Shown here: piece after piece, positions 15,401-24,485 of the stretch | Numbering within the stretch: position 1 is the stretch's first letter | Layout of the letters: each line of letters begins with the position of its first letter | Source of the DNA: Patagioenas fasciata | Lineage: Eukaryota; Chordata; Aves; Columbiformes; Columbidae | Assembly: GCF_037038585.1 (NCBI RefSeq) | Contig: NC_092525.1 | Location: forward strand, 27,058,367-27,122,366 | Length of the DNA stretch: 64,000 nucleotides | Reading direction: 5' to 3' | Translations under genes and position numbers: made by a program | Notes under the pieces: generated by a model | What the model was told of the DNA's origin: nothing | Databases searched by the model: none | Seen by the model: the letters and a program-made list of their open reading frames with translations, nothing else

Positions 15401-16302
15401 GATGTATTAACAGCATACATCAGTTGGTAGAGCTGTAAATGCTCAGGGTACCTGTCCTGTAGAAGTTGTGTTGGGTGGAACAGAAATCTGAAGATTTCAG
15501 CTAATAAAAAACTTTTGCTTAAAAGACTTCTACTTACTTCATGGTTTGACCAAACTTGAATGGATTTAGGGGTGATTGAAACCCCATTTTAGCTCTGGAG
15601 GATCCTTCGGGCACATCTAGAGAGATCTAAATTACCTGTTGCCAAACTTGCAACTATGAGACCTGCTTGATGAAACAGATCAAAGAATTTATATTTGGTC
15701 TACAATAAATCTGTTAGGATGTCTTTTCTTGAAGTACAACTAAACAAGTGTAGCTGAAATGGTCTAAATAAATAAGGGTTTGCTTGGGAAATGTAGCTAC
15801 TTAGTCAAAGTTCAGATAGGTGAAGCTTAGCAAATCGTAATGATTGAAAAGAAGGTCTTTTAGTGGAAAGTGTTAGACGTGAGTTTCAGTTCTAATAGAA
15901 AACAAATTCAAAATGACAATCCAATGATACTGAATATTTTCTGACTACAATGCAAAATTCATATTGTGAATATTTTTCTTTTTTCTTTTAAAGGAAATGG
16001 AAAAATCCGATGCAAATAATTTCTTAATCTTGTTCCGGGATTCAGGCTGCCAGTTCCGATCACTATATACATACTGCCCTGATACTGAAGAAATCAATAA
16101 ATTAACAGGAATAGGTCCCAAATCTATCACAAAGAAAATGATAGAGGGACTGTATAAATACAACTCTGACAGGAAGCAGTTTAGCCACATACCTGCTAAA
16201 ACTTTATCTGCCAGTGTTGATGCAATCACCATTCACAGCCATTTGTGGCAAACCAAGAGACCTGTAACTCCTAAGAAACTTTTACCCACCAAGGCATCGT
16301 AG
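342..16302 (+). CDS. CAMSAP2: CAMSAP2, partial: C-terminal two thirds, 10 coding exons
   Basis: Calmodulin-regulated spectrin-associated protein 2, a cytosolic protein that binds and stabilises free (non-centrosomal) microtubule minus ends. Exons: 342-435, 4040-4110, 4612-4681, 5420-7628, 8721-8857, 9418-9638, 10686-10758 (or from 10659), 12633-12748, 14381-14499, 15994-16302. They join in frame to 1,138 residues ending at TAG 16300-16302. In window numbering: Ser-rich linker, CC1 spectrin/calmodulin-binding region about 400-450 (LLASEMVHLRMKLEEKRRAI), second coiled coil about 535-573, the RSFVCFGDDGE motif, a highly charged helix about 815-905, and the CKK domain about 997-1130 (GIGPKSITKKMIEGLYKYNS). 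The N-terminal calponin-homology domain and roughly 350 residues lie upstream of the window, judged from the family length of about 1,490. CAMSAP1 and CAMSAP3 are alternatives; the linker and tail read like CAMSAP2. The family call is very secure and the paralogue call secure. Confidence 0.96.
4040..4110 (+). CDS. CAMSAP2: CAMSAP2 coding exon
   Basis: 71 bp encoding RLESPTYTPSQQLQTPQQPY and a few more residues, a Pro/Gln/Ser/Thr-rich linker. Acceptor TTTACAG, donor GTAACA; leaves one base of a Gly codon. Confidence 0.88.
4612..4681 (+). CDS. CAMSAP2: CAMSAP2 coding exon
   Basis: 70 bp encoding GVIKRSTSMSYVDGYVGTWP then KEKR. The KRSTSMSYVDG motif is characteristic of CAMSAP2. Acceptor TCACTTAG, donor GTAAGC; two bases of an Arg codon carry over. 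Confidence 0.93.
5420..7628 (+). CDS. CAMSAP2: CAMSAP2 large central exon (736 codons)
   Basis: A 2,209 bp exon holding most of the linker. It starts SSLHGVSFDISFDKE after TATTAG and ends VCCGFFFK before GTAAGA. The open frame runs about 200 bp upstream of the acceptor by chance; the acceptor is placed by phase and by protein similarity starting at SSLHG. It contains a Ser-rich stretch near 6160-6300, the CC1 region at about 6385-6530, a Gln/Met-rich coiled coil (LHFLQQEMQRLSLQQEMLMQ) at about 6790-6906, and the conserved RFSPSQVPIQTRSFVCFGDD near 7175-7230. Confidence 0.96.
8721..8857 (+). CDS. CAMSAP2: CAMSAP2 coding exon (coiled coil)
   Basis: Encodes DDQKAENDMAMKRAALLEKR and a charged helix ending in KKEET. 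Acceptor GCTGCTAG, donor GTAAAA. It opens the third coiled coil before the CKK domain. Confidence 0.95.
9418..9638 (+). CDS. CAMSAP2: CAMSAP2 coding exon (coiled coil, basic linker)
   Basis: Encodes the rest of the Arg/Glu/Lys-rich helix (EEERQKKEDERARREFIKQE), then a basic stretch KQKKPRPKSIHRDHIESPKT. Acceptor TTTTTTAG, donor GTAACA; ends one base into a codon. Confidence 0.95.
10686..10758 (+). CDS. CAMSAP2: CAMSAP2 coding exon with a tandem upstream acceptor
   Basis: Short form is 73 bp (VSSLSLASLNTGDNESVQSG, then KRTPR). A second acceptor, TTATCCAG, ends at 10658, so the exon may instead start at 10659 and insert GSQLYRVFS in frame. Donor GTAAAG. Confidence 0.9.
11113..11170 (+). repeat. 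G/T-rich low-complexity tract
   Basis: Almost only G and T over 55 bases, including four GGTT units and a terminal T run followed by CCCC. Similar tracts are at 13901-13922, 40390-40430 and 46461-46518. Confidence 0.7.
12078..12157 (-). repeat. A/C-rich low-complexity tract
   Basis: About 80 bases of nearly pure A and C with one G, opening with a 15-base A run. It is the strand complement of the G/T-rich type. Confidence 0.7.
12633..12748 (+). CDS. CAMSAP2: CAMSAP2 coding exon
   Basis: Encodes SESVEGFLSPSRCGSRNGEK and a Ser/Thr-rich stretch just before the CKK domain. Acceptor AATGTTTAG, donor GTCAGT. Confidence 0.93.
14381..14499 (+). CDS. CAMSAP2: CAMSAP2 coding exon (start of CKK domain)
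   Basis: Encodes GPKLFKEPSAKSNKYIIQNA and LAHCCLAGKVNEGQKKKILE, the first strands and helix of the CKK microtubule-binding domain. Acceptor CTCCATAG, donor GTAAGG; phase 0 exit. Confidence 0.96.
15994..16302 (+). CDS. CAMSAP2: CAMSAP2 terminal coding exon (CKK domain)
   Basis: Encodes the rest of CKK (EMEKSDANNFLILFRDSGCQ, then FRSLYTYCPDTEEINKLTG) and the tail KRPVTPKKLLPTKAS, stop TAG at 16300-16302. Acceptor TTTTAAAG. Confidence 0.96.
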   Translation, partial: EMEKSDANNFLILFRDSGCQFRSLYTYCPDTEEINKLTGIGPKSITKKMIEGLYKYNSDRKQFSHIPAKTLSASVDAITIHSHLWQTKRPVTPKKLLPTKAS

Positions 16303-17650
16303 ATGGGGAAGAATTTGCTTCAGACAATTATGATAAACTTGCACTTCATCTTTACTGCCTATAGGAAATAGATTTCTAGTTGCCAACAAAACTTCTAGAA
16401 CTTAAAACTGGACACCAAGTTCTATTATCATGTCCAACTGGAATGTAAACACAGTGTTTAGGAGTGCAGAAGATTACCGCGTAGGTGAATAATTGAGTGA
16501 TTACGGAAATTTTTGACTTGTGTGGAGTTTGTATGTGCTAATACAATATAGAGTATATTTGCTCTGTATTTTGATTAGATACACTGAAGCACTGAATGTT
16601 CATCGTTAGTGACTCAAACTACATTTTTGTTACATCTGTTGCCTTACATGTTTGTATTTGTGCTTGTCTGGAAATATTTTTTCTTTCACTAAAGAAATAC
16701 TTAATATTCTCAAAACCATTGAACTTTGCATACTGACTTACTATAAAGACTTAAAGAGAAGATGTATGTCTGAGGAGCAGCTGAATGGGTTTGTTTTGCA
16801 AGATCCTTATTGTGTGCTGTAACACAATCAAGATTCGTTCCCCTAAGTATTTATAATTATTTTTCAATTAAATAATACTGATTTGCTTGTAGACTAAACA
16901 CTAAAGGAAAAGCCTTTGAACTGCTTGAAGTTTCCTTTAAATGAATTATTTAAAAACTCAGGGTATAATTAGGTGGTGCAATCATTCCTGTTTCAGTAAG
17001 TTACCATTTGAGATGTAGTGTCTGACCATGTGTATGTGTGTGACACCAATAAAATGCGAAGTAAAAAGACTAGGTAGACCTCCAAAGCAGTTTGAGCAAA
17101 CATGCATTATTTTGCGTTGTTCCAGATAAGAGTGAGCAGGTGGTCAGGCACTGCTTCTCCAAGGAAGGAACTTGTGAAACATTCAGAACGAGATCCCTGA
17201 GGTTTGCCTGACAGAACACTAAAAATATTCAGAAGAATCACAGAATTCACTAAGTCACAGATCTTTCAGAAGTCATGTATCTAATTCCCATTGATTTTAA
17301 GATCCAGGCCACTGTCTGTTCTTCCTGCCTTCAGATTTAAATCAATTTTCTAGAGAACAGGCTTCTGCTAAGGATTTTCAGTGGCTTAGTAAATTGTTTT
17401 CTTGATGTGATGTAACAGATGATGTCTTGTGACTCTTAGTGAGTTTAAATACATATGTCAAAAAAGCCTAAATGACATTTCAATAAACTTATAATATGAC
17501 CATTCTCAACAACAAATTCTAGGCAGATTTCAGTATTATTTATAAAGGGCTGCATTTTATTTCAAAACAGTGTTTGATTATTTTATAGATCATTATTCCG
17601 TTTCAGTGTTTGTTTCTCTTATAATTTGCTTCTAACATAGCACTGTTCTG

Positions 17651-17682
17651 AAAAAAAAAAAAAAAGAAAAAGAAAAAAAAAA
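17651..17682 (+). repeat. A-rich run in CAMSAP2 3' UTR
   Basis: 32 bases of A with three G interruptions, encoded in the genome. Similar runs are at 18142-18160 and 18818-18855. Confidence 0.8.
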
Positions 17683-19239
17683 GAAACTACAAACTTGAAG
17701 CCTCCCTAAATCTGTGGCTATTTTGATAATGTACACCAGAGGATTTGTTGGGGGAAAAAAAAAATCTCATTCTCAGGAAAAGACTTGAATGATTTGTGAT
17801 TCTGTTCTGTTTCAGTGTTGTGACAACTACATTAACATAAGACAGTATTGTGCTGTAAGTATGTAGTCCATTCTGTTTCATAGGGAGACTAAAACTATGT
17901 TCATATTTCTCTCATTAAACTGGTTTGAGAGAAACTATCTCTCACTACTATGATGTGCTCATTTACTTATACAAAAGATGCACAGGAATGAGATGTCATT
18001 TAGCAATTTAGAACAGTACTTTTTTTAAATTATTATAAGGCCTTAGGCATCAATGCATCTGATTATAAACATTTTCTCAAAAATGCTGTCAGTTTTACTG
18101 TAATTTATGTTCTTATATTTATGTATATTTGTTAAAACTGTAAAAAAAAAGAAAAAAAAACACTTTAAAATACATGTTTAATATGTATGTGGCTCAAAAC
18201 TATTTGTGGTTAGATGATTCCTGCTGTGTGCATGTATATCACCAGGATATGTAACTCTTATATTTCAAGTGTATACATATTGTGTATATAAGATATAAAT
18301 ATTAAAAAGGGGAAGAGGGTTTGCACATTCTGCCTGTTAGACAGTTCCTACGAATACCACTGTAGGAGCATGTTGAAAAACAATATGAAACTGTGTATCA
18401 TATACAGAGATTCAAGAAATCAGGAGGTTGGAATTCACTGATAACACATGTGGTAAATAACTTGAAATTTTATCATGAGAGGTGTTTATTTCTAAAATCT
18501 GTACTATGATTTAACCGAAGATTTGCAACACCTTAAAGACACACACACACATCAATCTAATCGAAGTGAGCTTAAATACGACAGGAATTCTTTCAGTGAT
18601 TTTAAATATATCTGAATGTATTATGAAATCTGCATTTGTCAACAGGTAAGAGATTTGTGCAATGTTTAAAAGTAGAATGTGAATAATGCAGTTGAAAATT
18701 TCATTGCTCGCAGTATAAAGTTTTACTTAATACAGGAAAAGTAAAGCTAAATAGACTTTTCCTTTTTAAGCCTGCAAATTTTCTAATTACAGTGGATCTT
18801 TGGTTGGGATTATGTTTAAAAAAAGAAAAAAAAAAAGGCAAAAAAAAAAAAAAAAGCTTTCCATAAAGGCCAGTATTTATCACTGACCTTTTCAGAACAC
18901 ACTGGTGCTTTCATCAGGGGTATTATTATTGTTGCTACAACTCAATTGCCAAACTCGTCTTAGTTTTTTTGAGCAAGATTTCATATTCTAACAGTCATAA
19001 TAGCTACTGATTTTTTTTTTAATGTTAGTATGACTGTTAGTTTTTATTATTTGGCTGTTTAAAGCCAAATTCAGCTATTTAATTTTGATTTAATGGGCAC
19101 TGTTGAAAAATGTACAGTGTATTGTGTGCTTACTTGTCCACTTCTACGGAGCATAGCTTCCATATTTTTTCAAATGCTGTGCTGTAAAATATTGTCATTG
19201 CTACTTATGTGGTACAGTGTAGTTTTTTCCTTTCATTTA

Positions 19240-19245
19240 AATAAA
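19240..19245 (+). terminator. CAMSAP2: Distal poly(A) signal AATAAA for CAMSAP2
   Basis: AATAAA followed within 20-40 bases by T/G-rich sequence (acttttggttttcttgc). Two other AATAAA sites at 17048-17053 and 17482-17487 could give shorter transcripts. Confidence 0.55.
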
Positions 19246-19265
19246 AGCATGGCACCAAAAGTACT

Positions 19266-22200
19266 TTTGGTTTTCTTGCTTACTTCTAAATATAAACTGA
19301 GACTATAAAAAGTCCACAATAATGTTTAAATGTTGTTTCTTCTCATATTTCAGCAACATAGAAATTATAGGAAAAAGCAAAATTTTCATTTCTTCTTTTG
19401 TTCCCCATTGTTTGTATAATTTAGTTTTCTGATGTTACCAGAGGGAGGCTCTTGAAGAAAATAAGCTTCTCATTTCATCCTTGAGAACACCGCAGTGTTA
19501 CCTGTTCTCTTGAGAAGGGAGTTTCACAATAGCAAATGCACTGGTAAATCCCTGTTCTCTTCTGTTGCTCCAAACCCCCAGAAATGTACCGGCTGGAGTA
19601 ATGGGATTGCTTCGGATGGGAACATTTTCAAGGTGAACGGAAGCCTTCTCTGCAGTAAGACAGCTCATAAAGAATAGGACTTTTACTGAAATAACTTGTT
19701 GGTGGTACAATCCTGGACAGAAATAGTATCCAAAAAAATAAGGGGTCTCTTCCAGATTTGTAGATGAGCAATGTATTCCAGTCCAAATCATGCCTTTTGG
19801 GGGGTTTTGTGTTGTACTGCTGTGTTGTAGAGCAAGGACTTGCTGGAAGGGGATATGAGATCTCTGCCCTGTCAATAGGCAGACTGAATGGTTGAGCTGA
19901 CTTAGGCAGATAAAGAACCTCTACATTTCAGAGCTATTTAGAGGGCAGCTTCAAGAATACAGGAAATCTAACAGCAGAGCTTTTAGTAGCAAATTGAAAA
20001 CTAATGTGGATTAAAATAAATAGCCTTCCCTTTCCCCCAAAACTGGTTGGTTTTCAGCCAGCTCAATTGGTTCCCCAGGCTCACACAAGCAAGGAATTAT
20101 GTTGGAAGACAAACACCCAGTTGCACCCAGTAAAGCTATTTTTACAGTGGTGAGCCCAGCTCAAAATTTTTGTTTAACAACAGCCTTTGTACAAACAGTC
20201 TTTAGAACAGGCCTCATTTTCTGTATTCTTCAGCAAGTAACACCATACTTGAGAAACTTCAGAGCACGCCTTGGTTAATTGGACAGAATATGACTGTGCT
20301 GTGTGTCTGAATTTGTACAGAATTTGTGAATCAAAATGTGTGCTGCTGTGGGATCCACTGCAGAGATCTGGTATTCCCAACTGCAGAATAAGCATCTCCA
20401 TTACACTTGAAACCTAAGCTTTTAGATCTGTCACCATAGAAAGGTGTGTAAAAAGTAGTTTTGTTCCTCAAATCCAGCTGGAGCAATCACATGTAGGTAT
20501 TAGATGTCTTTTCTCCAACAACTTAATAAATAAGACACAGCTTTGTAAGGACTGAACATTTAAATATTTGTAATATTTTCAAATAACATATTAGTGTTTT
20601 TTTGCTGCCTAGTTACTAATTGAATGAGCTGAGTAAGTGGTTTGAAGCCCTTTACATCTGCTTTAATATTTTCTAAAGAATTAAAACAAAACCAACCATA
20701 ACAACAACAAACACCCACCCAAATTATCTTATTCCAGGTTGATGGCAGAAAAAACATGCACAGCATCTTTGTTCATTTATAAGCAATTTGTTTTGAAAAG
20801 CAAACTATTTTATTTAGGAAAAAAGATGTGAAGTGTGTCTGTGTATGCATGCATGTATACTTTCAGACATACTTGCTTACACACAGATATAAAAATAATT
20901 ACACTTTATTTAGACAACCACAGCAGAGTTAAATATGGTAGTGAAATTACTGTAGCTTATTTCCTTCTAGTAAGAAAGAAAACCAGCTCTAATTTATCTA
21001 ATTTCTCATTTCAAGGATAACACTGACAGATGCCAGACAGAACTGCCTCTGCTCAGAAAAGCTAGTAACAAGTACGATTTTAAGAAAGGATAGAAAACCA
21101 TATAAAAGAGTTAAGCATTTCACTGAAAAATGATCGGACTCTTATTCAACATTACAGACGACTGGATGTATAAAATACTTAGGAGTAATTAATTACCCAT
21201 TGACAAATTTCTTAAGCAAGATAGTGAAATAATTTTTTTTTCAGGTAAGATGTGTTTAAGTTTTCAGCTAATGCTATGTGATCTTTATGAAGACACACGA
21301 AGTAATACCTATAGGCATTTTTATGTCACTGTTAATCTGTTAGTAGAGCATTGGAGAAAGACTAAAAGCTAATAGGAAGCCTTCCATCAAGGCAGCTCTG
21401 TCCTATCCTTTCTCCATCATCACTGATCTAAATGTCTGCATTATAAGACCTGGCAAGGCCCCACAAGCCTGCAATTATTTAAATTACCTGAAGCTAGATT
21501 ATACTTGGCTCAGTATTTTTCTTGTTTAAGCTACCTGAAACTGGAGCTATGCTGCTGATGTAAACAATTCTCCTAGAGATTATGCAAGAATTTTGCTGAA
21601 TTGTCACCCTAAAGTTCTGGAAATCTTCAAAGTAAGTGAAAACTGTTTCCAGAAGTTAAATTTTAGAGGTGGGATTTTTTGCAACTTTTTACAGGATTAT
21701 GTAAACATAATATAAAATGTAAATAATTGAATGGCTCTGTTATAATCACTAAATATCAGGCCCAGTTTTATGATGGATGCCACAAAGGTGCTTTGCATGA
21801 ACTGGTGGACTCCACTGGCAGATCTTGTACAAGGTCAGCACTGGGGAACGATTCTAAGAATGTATCCAGCTCTGCTGCCATTGGCCACATGCAATGTGTG
21901 TCACGCAATTTCCAAGAACAGACTGCAGTGCCACCTTGTCACTTGGCAATGCAGAACTCCTCCTCTACTAATCCTGATTTTCAAGCTCTCTAAACCCCAC
22001 ACCCAACAGCTGTGCTTTTCATGGGAGTTATCTTCTTTGCACAAATGACTAGGGAGTTCAAAGCAGGCAGAGACCATCCCAAAGACATCTTTCTATGCCT
22101 GAGTAAAAAGTTATCAACAGCCGGAGAACAGGGTCTTCCATCTGCCCTTTTCCAATAGGATACTACCTACCCTCTCCAAATATTTAAAGAGTAATATGAT

Positions 22201-23600
22201 TTCCCTCCAAAGAAGGTGCATCAAGCAACGCTACATGTTCTTCCATACTACTTCCTGATGTACCTGGTTCTCAAAATCTTTCCAGACTATAGGAATTTGT
22301 TACTTCCTTGTGAAAGGCCCAACATTCTGAGCAGGGAACAGAATACTCTTAAATTCAGAATTTATTCATCCTTTCAGGCCCAGAACTGGGGAGAAGCATT
22401 ACCTTTCTTTAATCCCAGAACTCTTGCCTTCCAGAGATACAGTCTCACAGATCTGATCTCGGGATCTCCACTGAAAACAAAATTATTGCACAAAAGAGCA
22501 GTAAACCACAGTAACACCATTGTGAAATCAAGATTAAATTTAGAAGCATATGTGTGTTTACCTAGTGTCCTGTAGATGAAACAAAGTTTAAAATGGACTT
22601 TTCTAATCTAAATGTACGTTCAGCAAGGTCAGGCGTACAGCGTTGTTCATACAATTAAAGTCATCTTGGTTTTCTGCACTCCCTCTGATTTATCGTCTCT
22701 ATTACGTGCATTGGGAAATGGTTTCATTTCTATAATTACATTTCCTATAATCAGTGCCTCCAAAGGCAACTAAGCAACAAGTGACAGCTTTCTAAGTAAT
22801 CAAAAGGATTCACTGTTTAACTGGCATATTGAGCTTCCTGGGATGCGGTGCTGGGGCTTGAGTGTCGCAGAAGTTCCTTGCTCATCCCTGGCAGAGCTGC
22901 TGCTGTGCAGCAGGTGGCATGCCTGGCCGGGCAGCCCTCGGGACGTTTCCCTGCATTCCCTTTCAGAAAGAAAAGAGAGAATAATAGTATGATTCCCCTC
23001 TGCCCTTCAGCTGATCCTCGGCAAAACAGTTTGCAAGCAGACTTGAACTCACTGTGTTTTTTAACCATCAGCGTGACAGAGAACCCAGTTCAGTGTCAGT
23101 TAAATCCCGGAAAACCTTTCCTGAACACTAACATATGTCACACATGCATAATTAAAAAAAAAATCTTTATAGTAGGTGTCTGTTACATCCTTTGTCAAAA
23201 ATCTGCATCGTCTCCATTTTGCTGAGGCCTGCCCATGCGCTGCTGCCTGCACGTGGGGGTTTTGCCCAAGTGCTGTACTAGCATTTTAACAGTTCTGTAT
23301 CTCACCTCACAGCTGTATTTAAGCACAGAGAAAGCTTGCTTACTGTTCACCATGGTAATTCTTAGATGCTATAATCTTCTGGCAATTACAAAAACGCATT
23401 AAATGCAACCACATGTCAAATTATATATATCACTAGATCTTCATAAAATATATGCATAACGTATATACATGATTTCAACAAAAAATGCATTCTTTTTGCA
23501 ACTGTCTCAAGAAGCCAAAGACAGCAAAAACGCGCTAAAGAAACCAAAAACCAAGGCTGGCCTGAAACGTGTCAGCACGTCAGGCAGTAATTAAAGGTGT
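19266..23600. other. Intergenic region between CAMSAP2 and WDR47
   Basis: About 4.3 kb with no gene I can support. Open frames here are short, lack splice or family support and read as chance. It includes an A/C-rich tract at 20682-20720 and a mildly GC-richer patch near 22820-22960. It must contain the junction where the CAMSAP2 neighbourhood meets the WDR47 neighbourhood. Confidence 0.6.
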
Positions 23601-24332
23601 TGCCAAGGAGCCATGAGCCGCTGCAGGAGCACGGGGAATGCGGCCCTGGCAGAGCGGGAGGCGGGCGGGCAGGCCTCGCCGGGGTTGCGGTGTGATTCGG
23701 GTACTTCAGGGACGTTTGGACGGGAAGGTACCAGCGCACGTTACCGGCTCGGTGACGGTTTTCACGCCAGAGAGCCGGGCGGCAGGAGGGGCCGGACGGA
23801 GAGCCCGGGGCACACCCCTTTGTGTGGGGACACCGAGTTACCTGCCAGCTGTTCCCGCAGCACCCTCCCCGTTAGAAACCCGCTCCCTGCCCACCGATGG
23901 GGACCCACCGAGGCAGGGCCGACCCCGCCCGCGGGGGAGGTGCCGGCCGCTGGGAAAGCGGTGGGTGGAGGCCCGATGCGCCGCTCCCCCGGGACAGGTT
24001 CGGAGCCGCCGCGGAGTTTCGCGGGAGGACGCCGGTGAGGCCGCACTTGCCGGGGCTGGCAGCTGCAGCGGCGGCCGTGCCCGCCCCGCCCTCGGTTACC
24101 TCAGCCTCGGGGCACGGAGCGGGGGGCGCGGCCGGTCCCCGGCGGGCGAGGGCTCGCCCGCCGCTAACAAAGCGGGCTCCGCCCCAGAGCAGCGGCGGCC
24201 GCTGCCATCTGTCCCTCCCGCCCCCGCGGCGCGGGCGACGCCCAGGAGGGCCGGCCCCGACCCGCCCCCTTTGGCTTTCCACTAAGGCGACGGCGCGGGC
24301 AGAGGAGGGTCCTGTGCGCTGTGCCGCGCCGC

Positions 24333-24363
24333 CGGGCAGGCAGCGGGCAGGCAGCGGGCAGGG
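24333..24363 (+). repeat. 11-bp tandem repeat in WDR47 CpG island
   Basis: About 2.7 copies of GGGCAGGCAGC, just upstream of the putative transcription start region. Confidence 0.75.
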
Positions 24364-24429
24364 CGGTGGCAGCCGCAGCGCCGAGCCGGCGAGACCCCGG
24401 CACTGGGCCCGGGCCCGCCCCGCAGCGAG

Positions 24430-24485
24430 GCCTGCCGCCATCTTCCCTCACGCCCCGCTGGTGAACGGGCCGCTGGGCCCCTCAG
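24430..24485 (+). other. WDR47: WDR47 non-coding exon 1 (3' end defined, 5' end approximate)
   Basis: The sequence CCCCTCAG|GTGAGT gives a consensus donor at 24486. It fits a 5' UTR exon spliced to the acceptor at 30732, ten bases before the ATG. The 5' limit is a guess from the YY1 box; the exon may begin further upstream. Confidence 0.55.

Larger units (their letters stand above)
436..15993 (+). other. CAMSAP2: CAMSAP2 introns: contents
   Basis: Introns over 300 bp: 1-341 (partial), 436-4039, 4682-5419, 7629-8720, 8858-9417, 9639-10685 (or 10658), 10759-12632, 12749-14380 and 14500-15993. They are AT-rich. I see no RNA gene or intact mobile element. Visible structure is limited to a TGCA repeat near 9813-9826, a G/T-rich tract at 11113-11170, an A/C-rich tract at 12078-12157 and a 16-A run near 9268. 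Confidence 0.7.
16303..19265 (+). other. CAMSAP2: CAMSAP2 3' UTR (approximate end)
   Basis: About 3 kb of AT-rich sequence between the stop codon and the most distal good poly(A) signal. It holds long A-rich runs at 17651-17682, 18142-18160 and 18818-18855, and a Pumilio-type UGUAUAUA site at 18283-18290. The distal end is inferred from the AATAAA position, not from transcript data. Earlier ends at 17048 or 17482 are possible. Confidence 0.6.

Noticed and set aside
17230-17290. Possible second CR1 tail (AATCACAGAATTCAC).
   Set aside because: Only a short match; the flanking bases do not follow the CR1 3' end as they do at 41583-42090.
21727-22575. Open frames of 88-119 codons in the CAMSAP2-WDR47 intergenic region.
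   Set aside because: No start context, splice partner or family resemblance; composition consistent with chance or an old unrecognised repeat.
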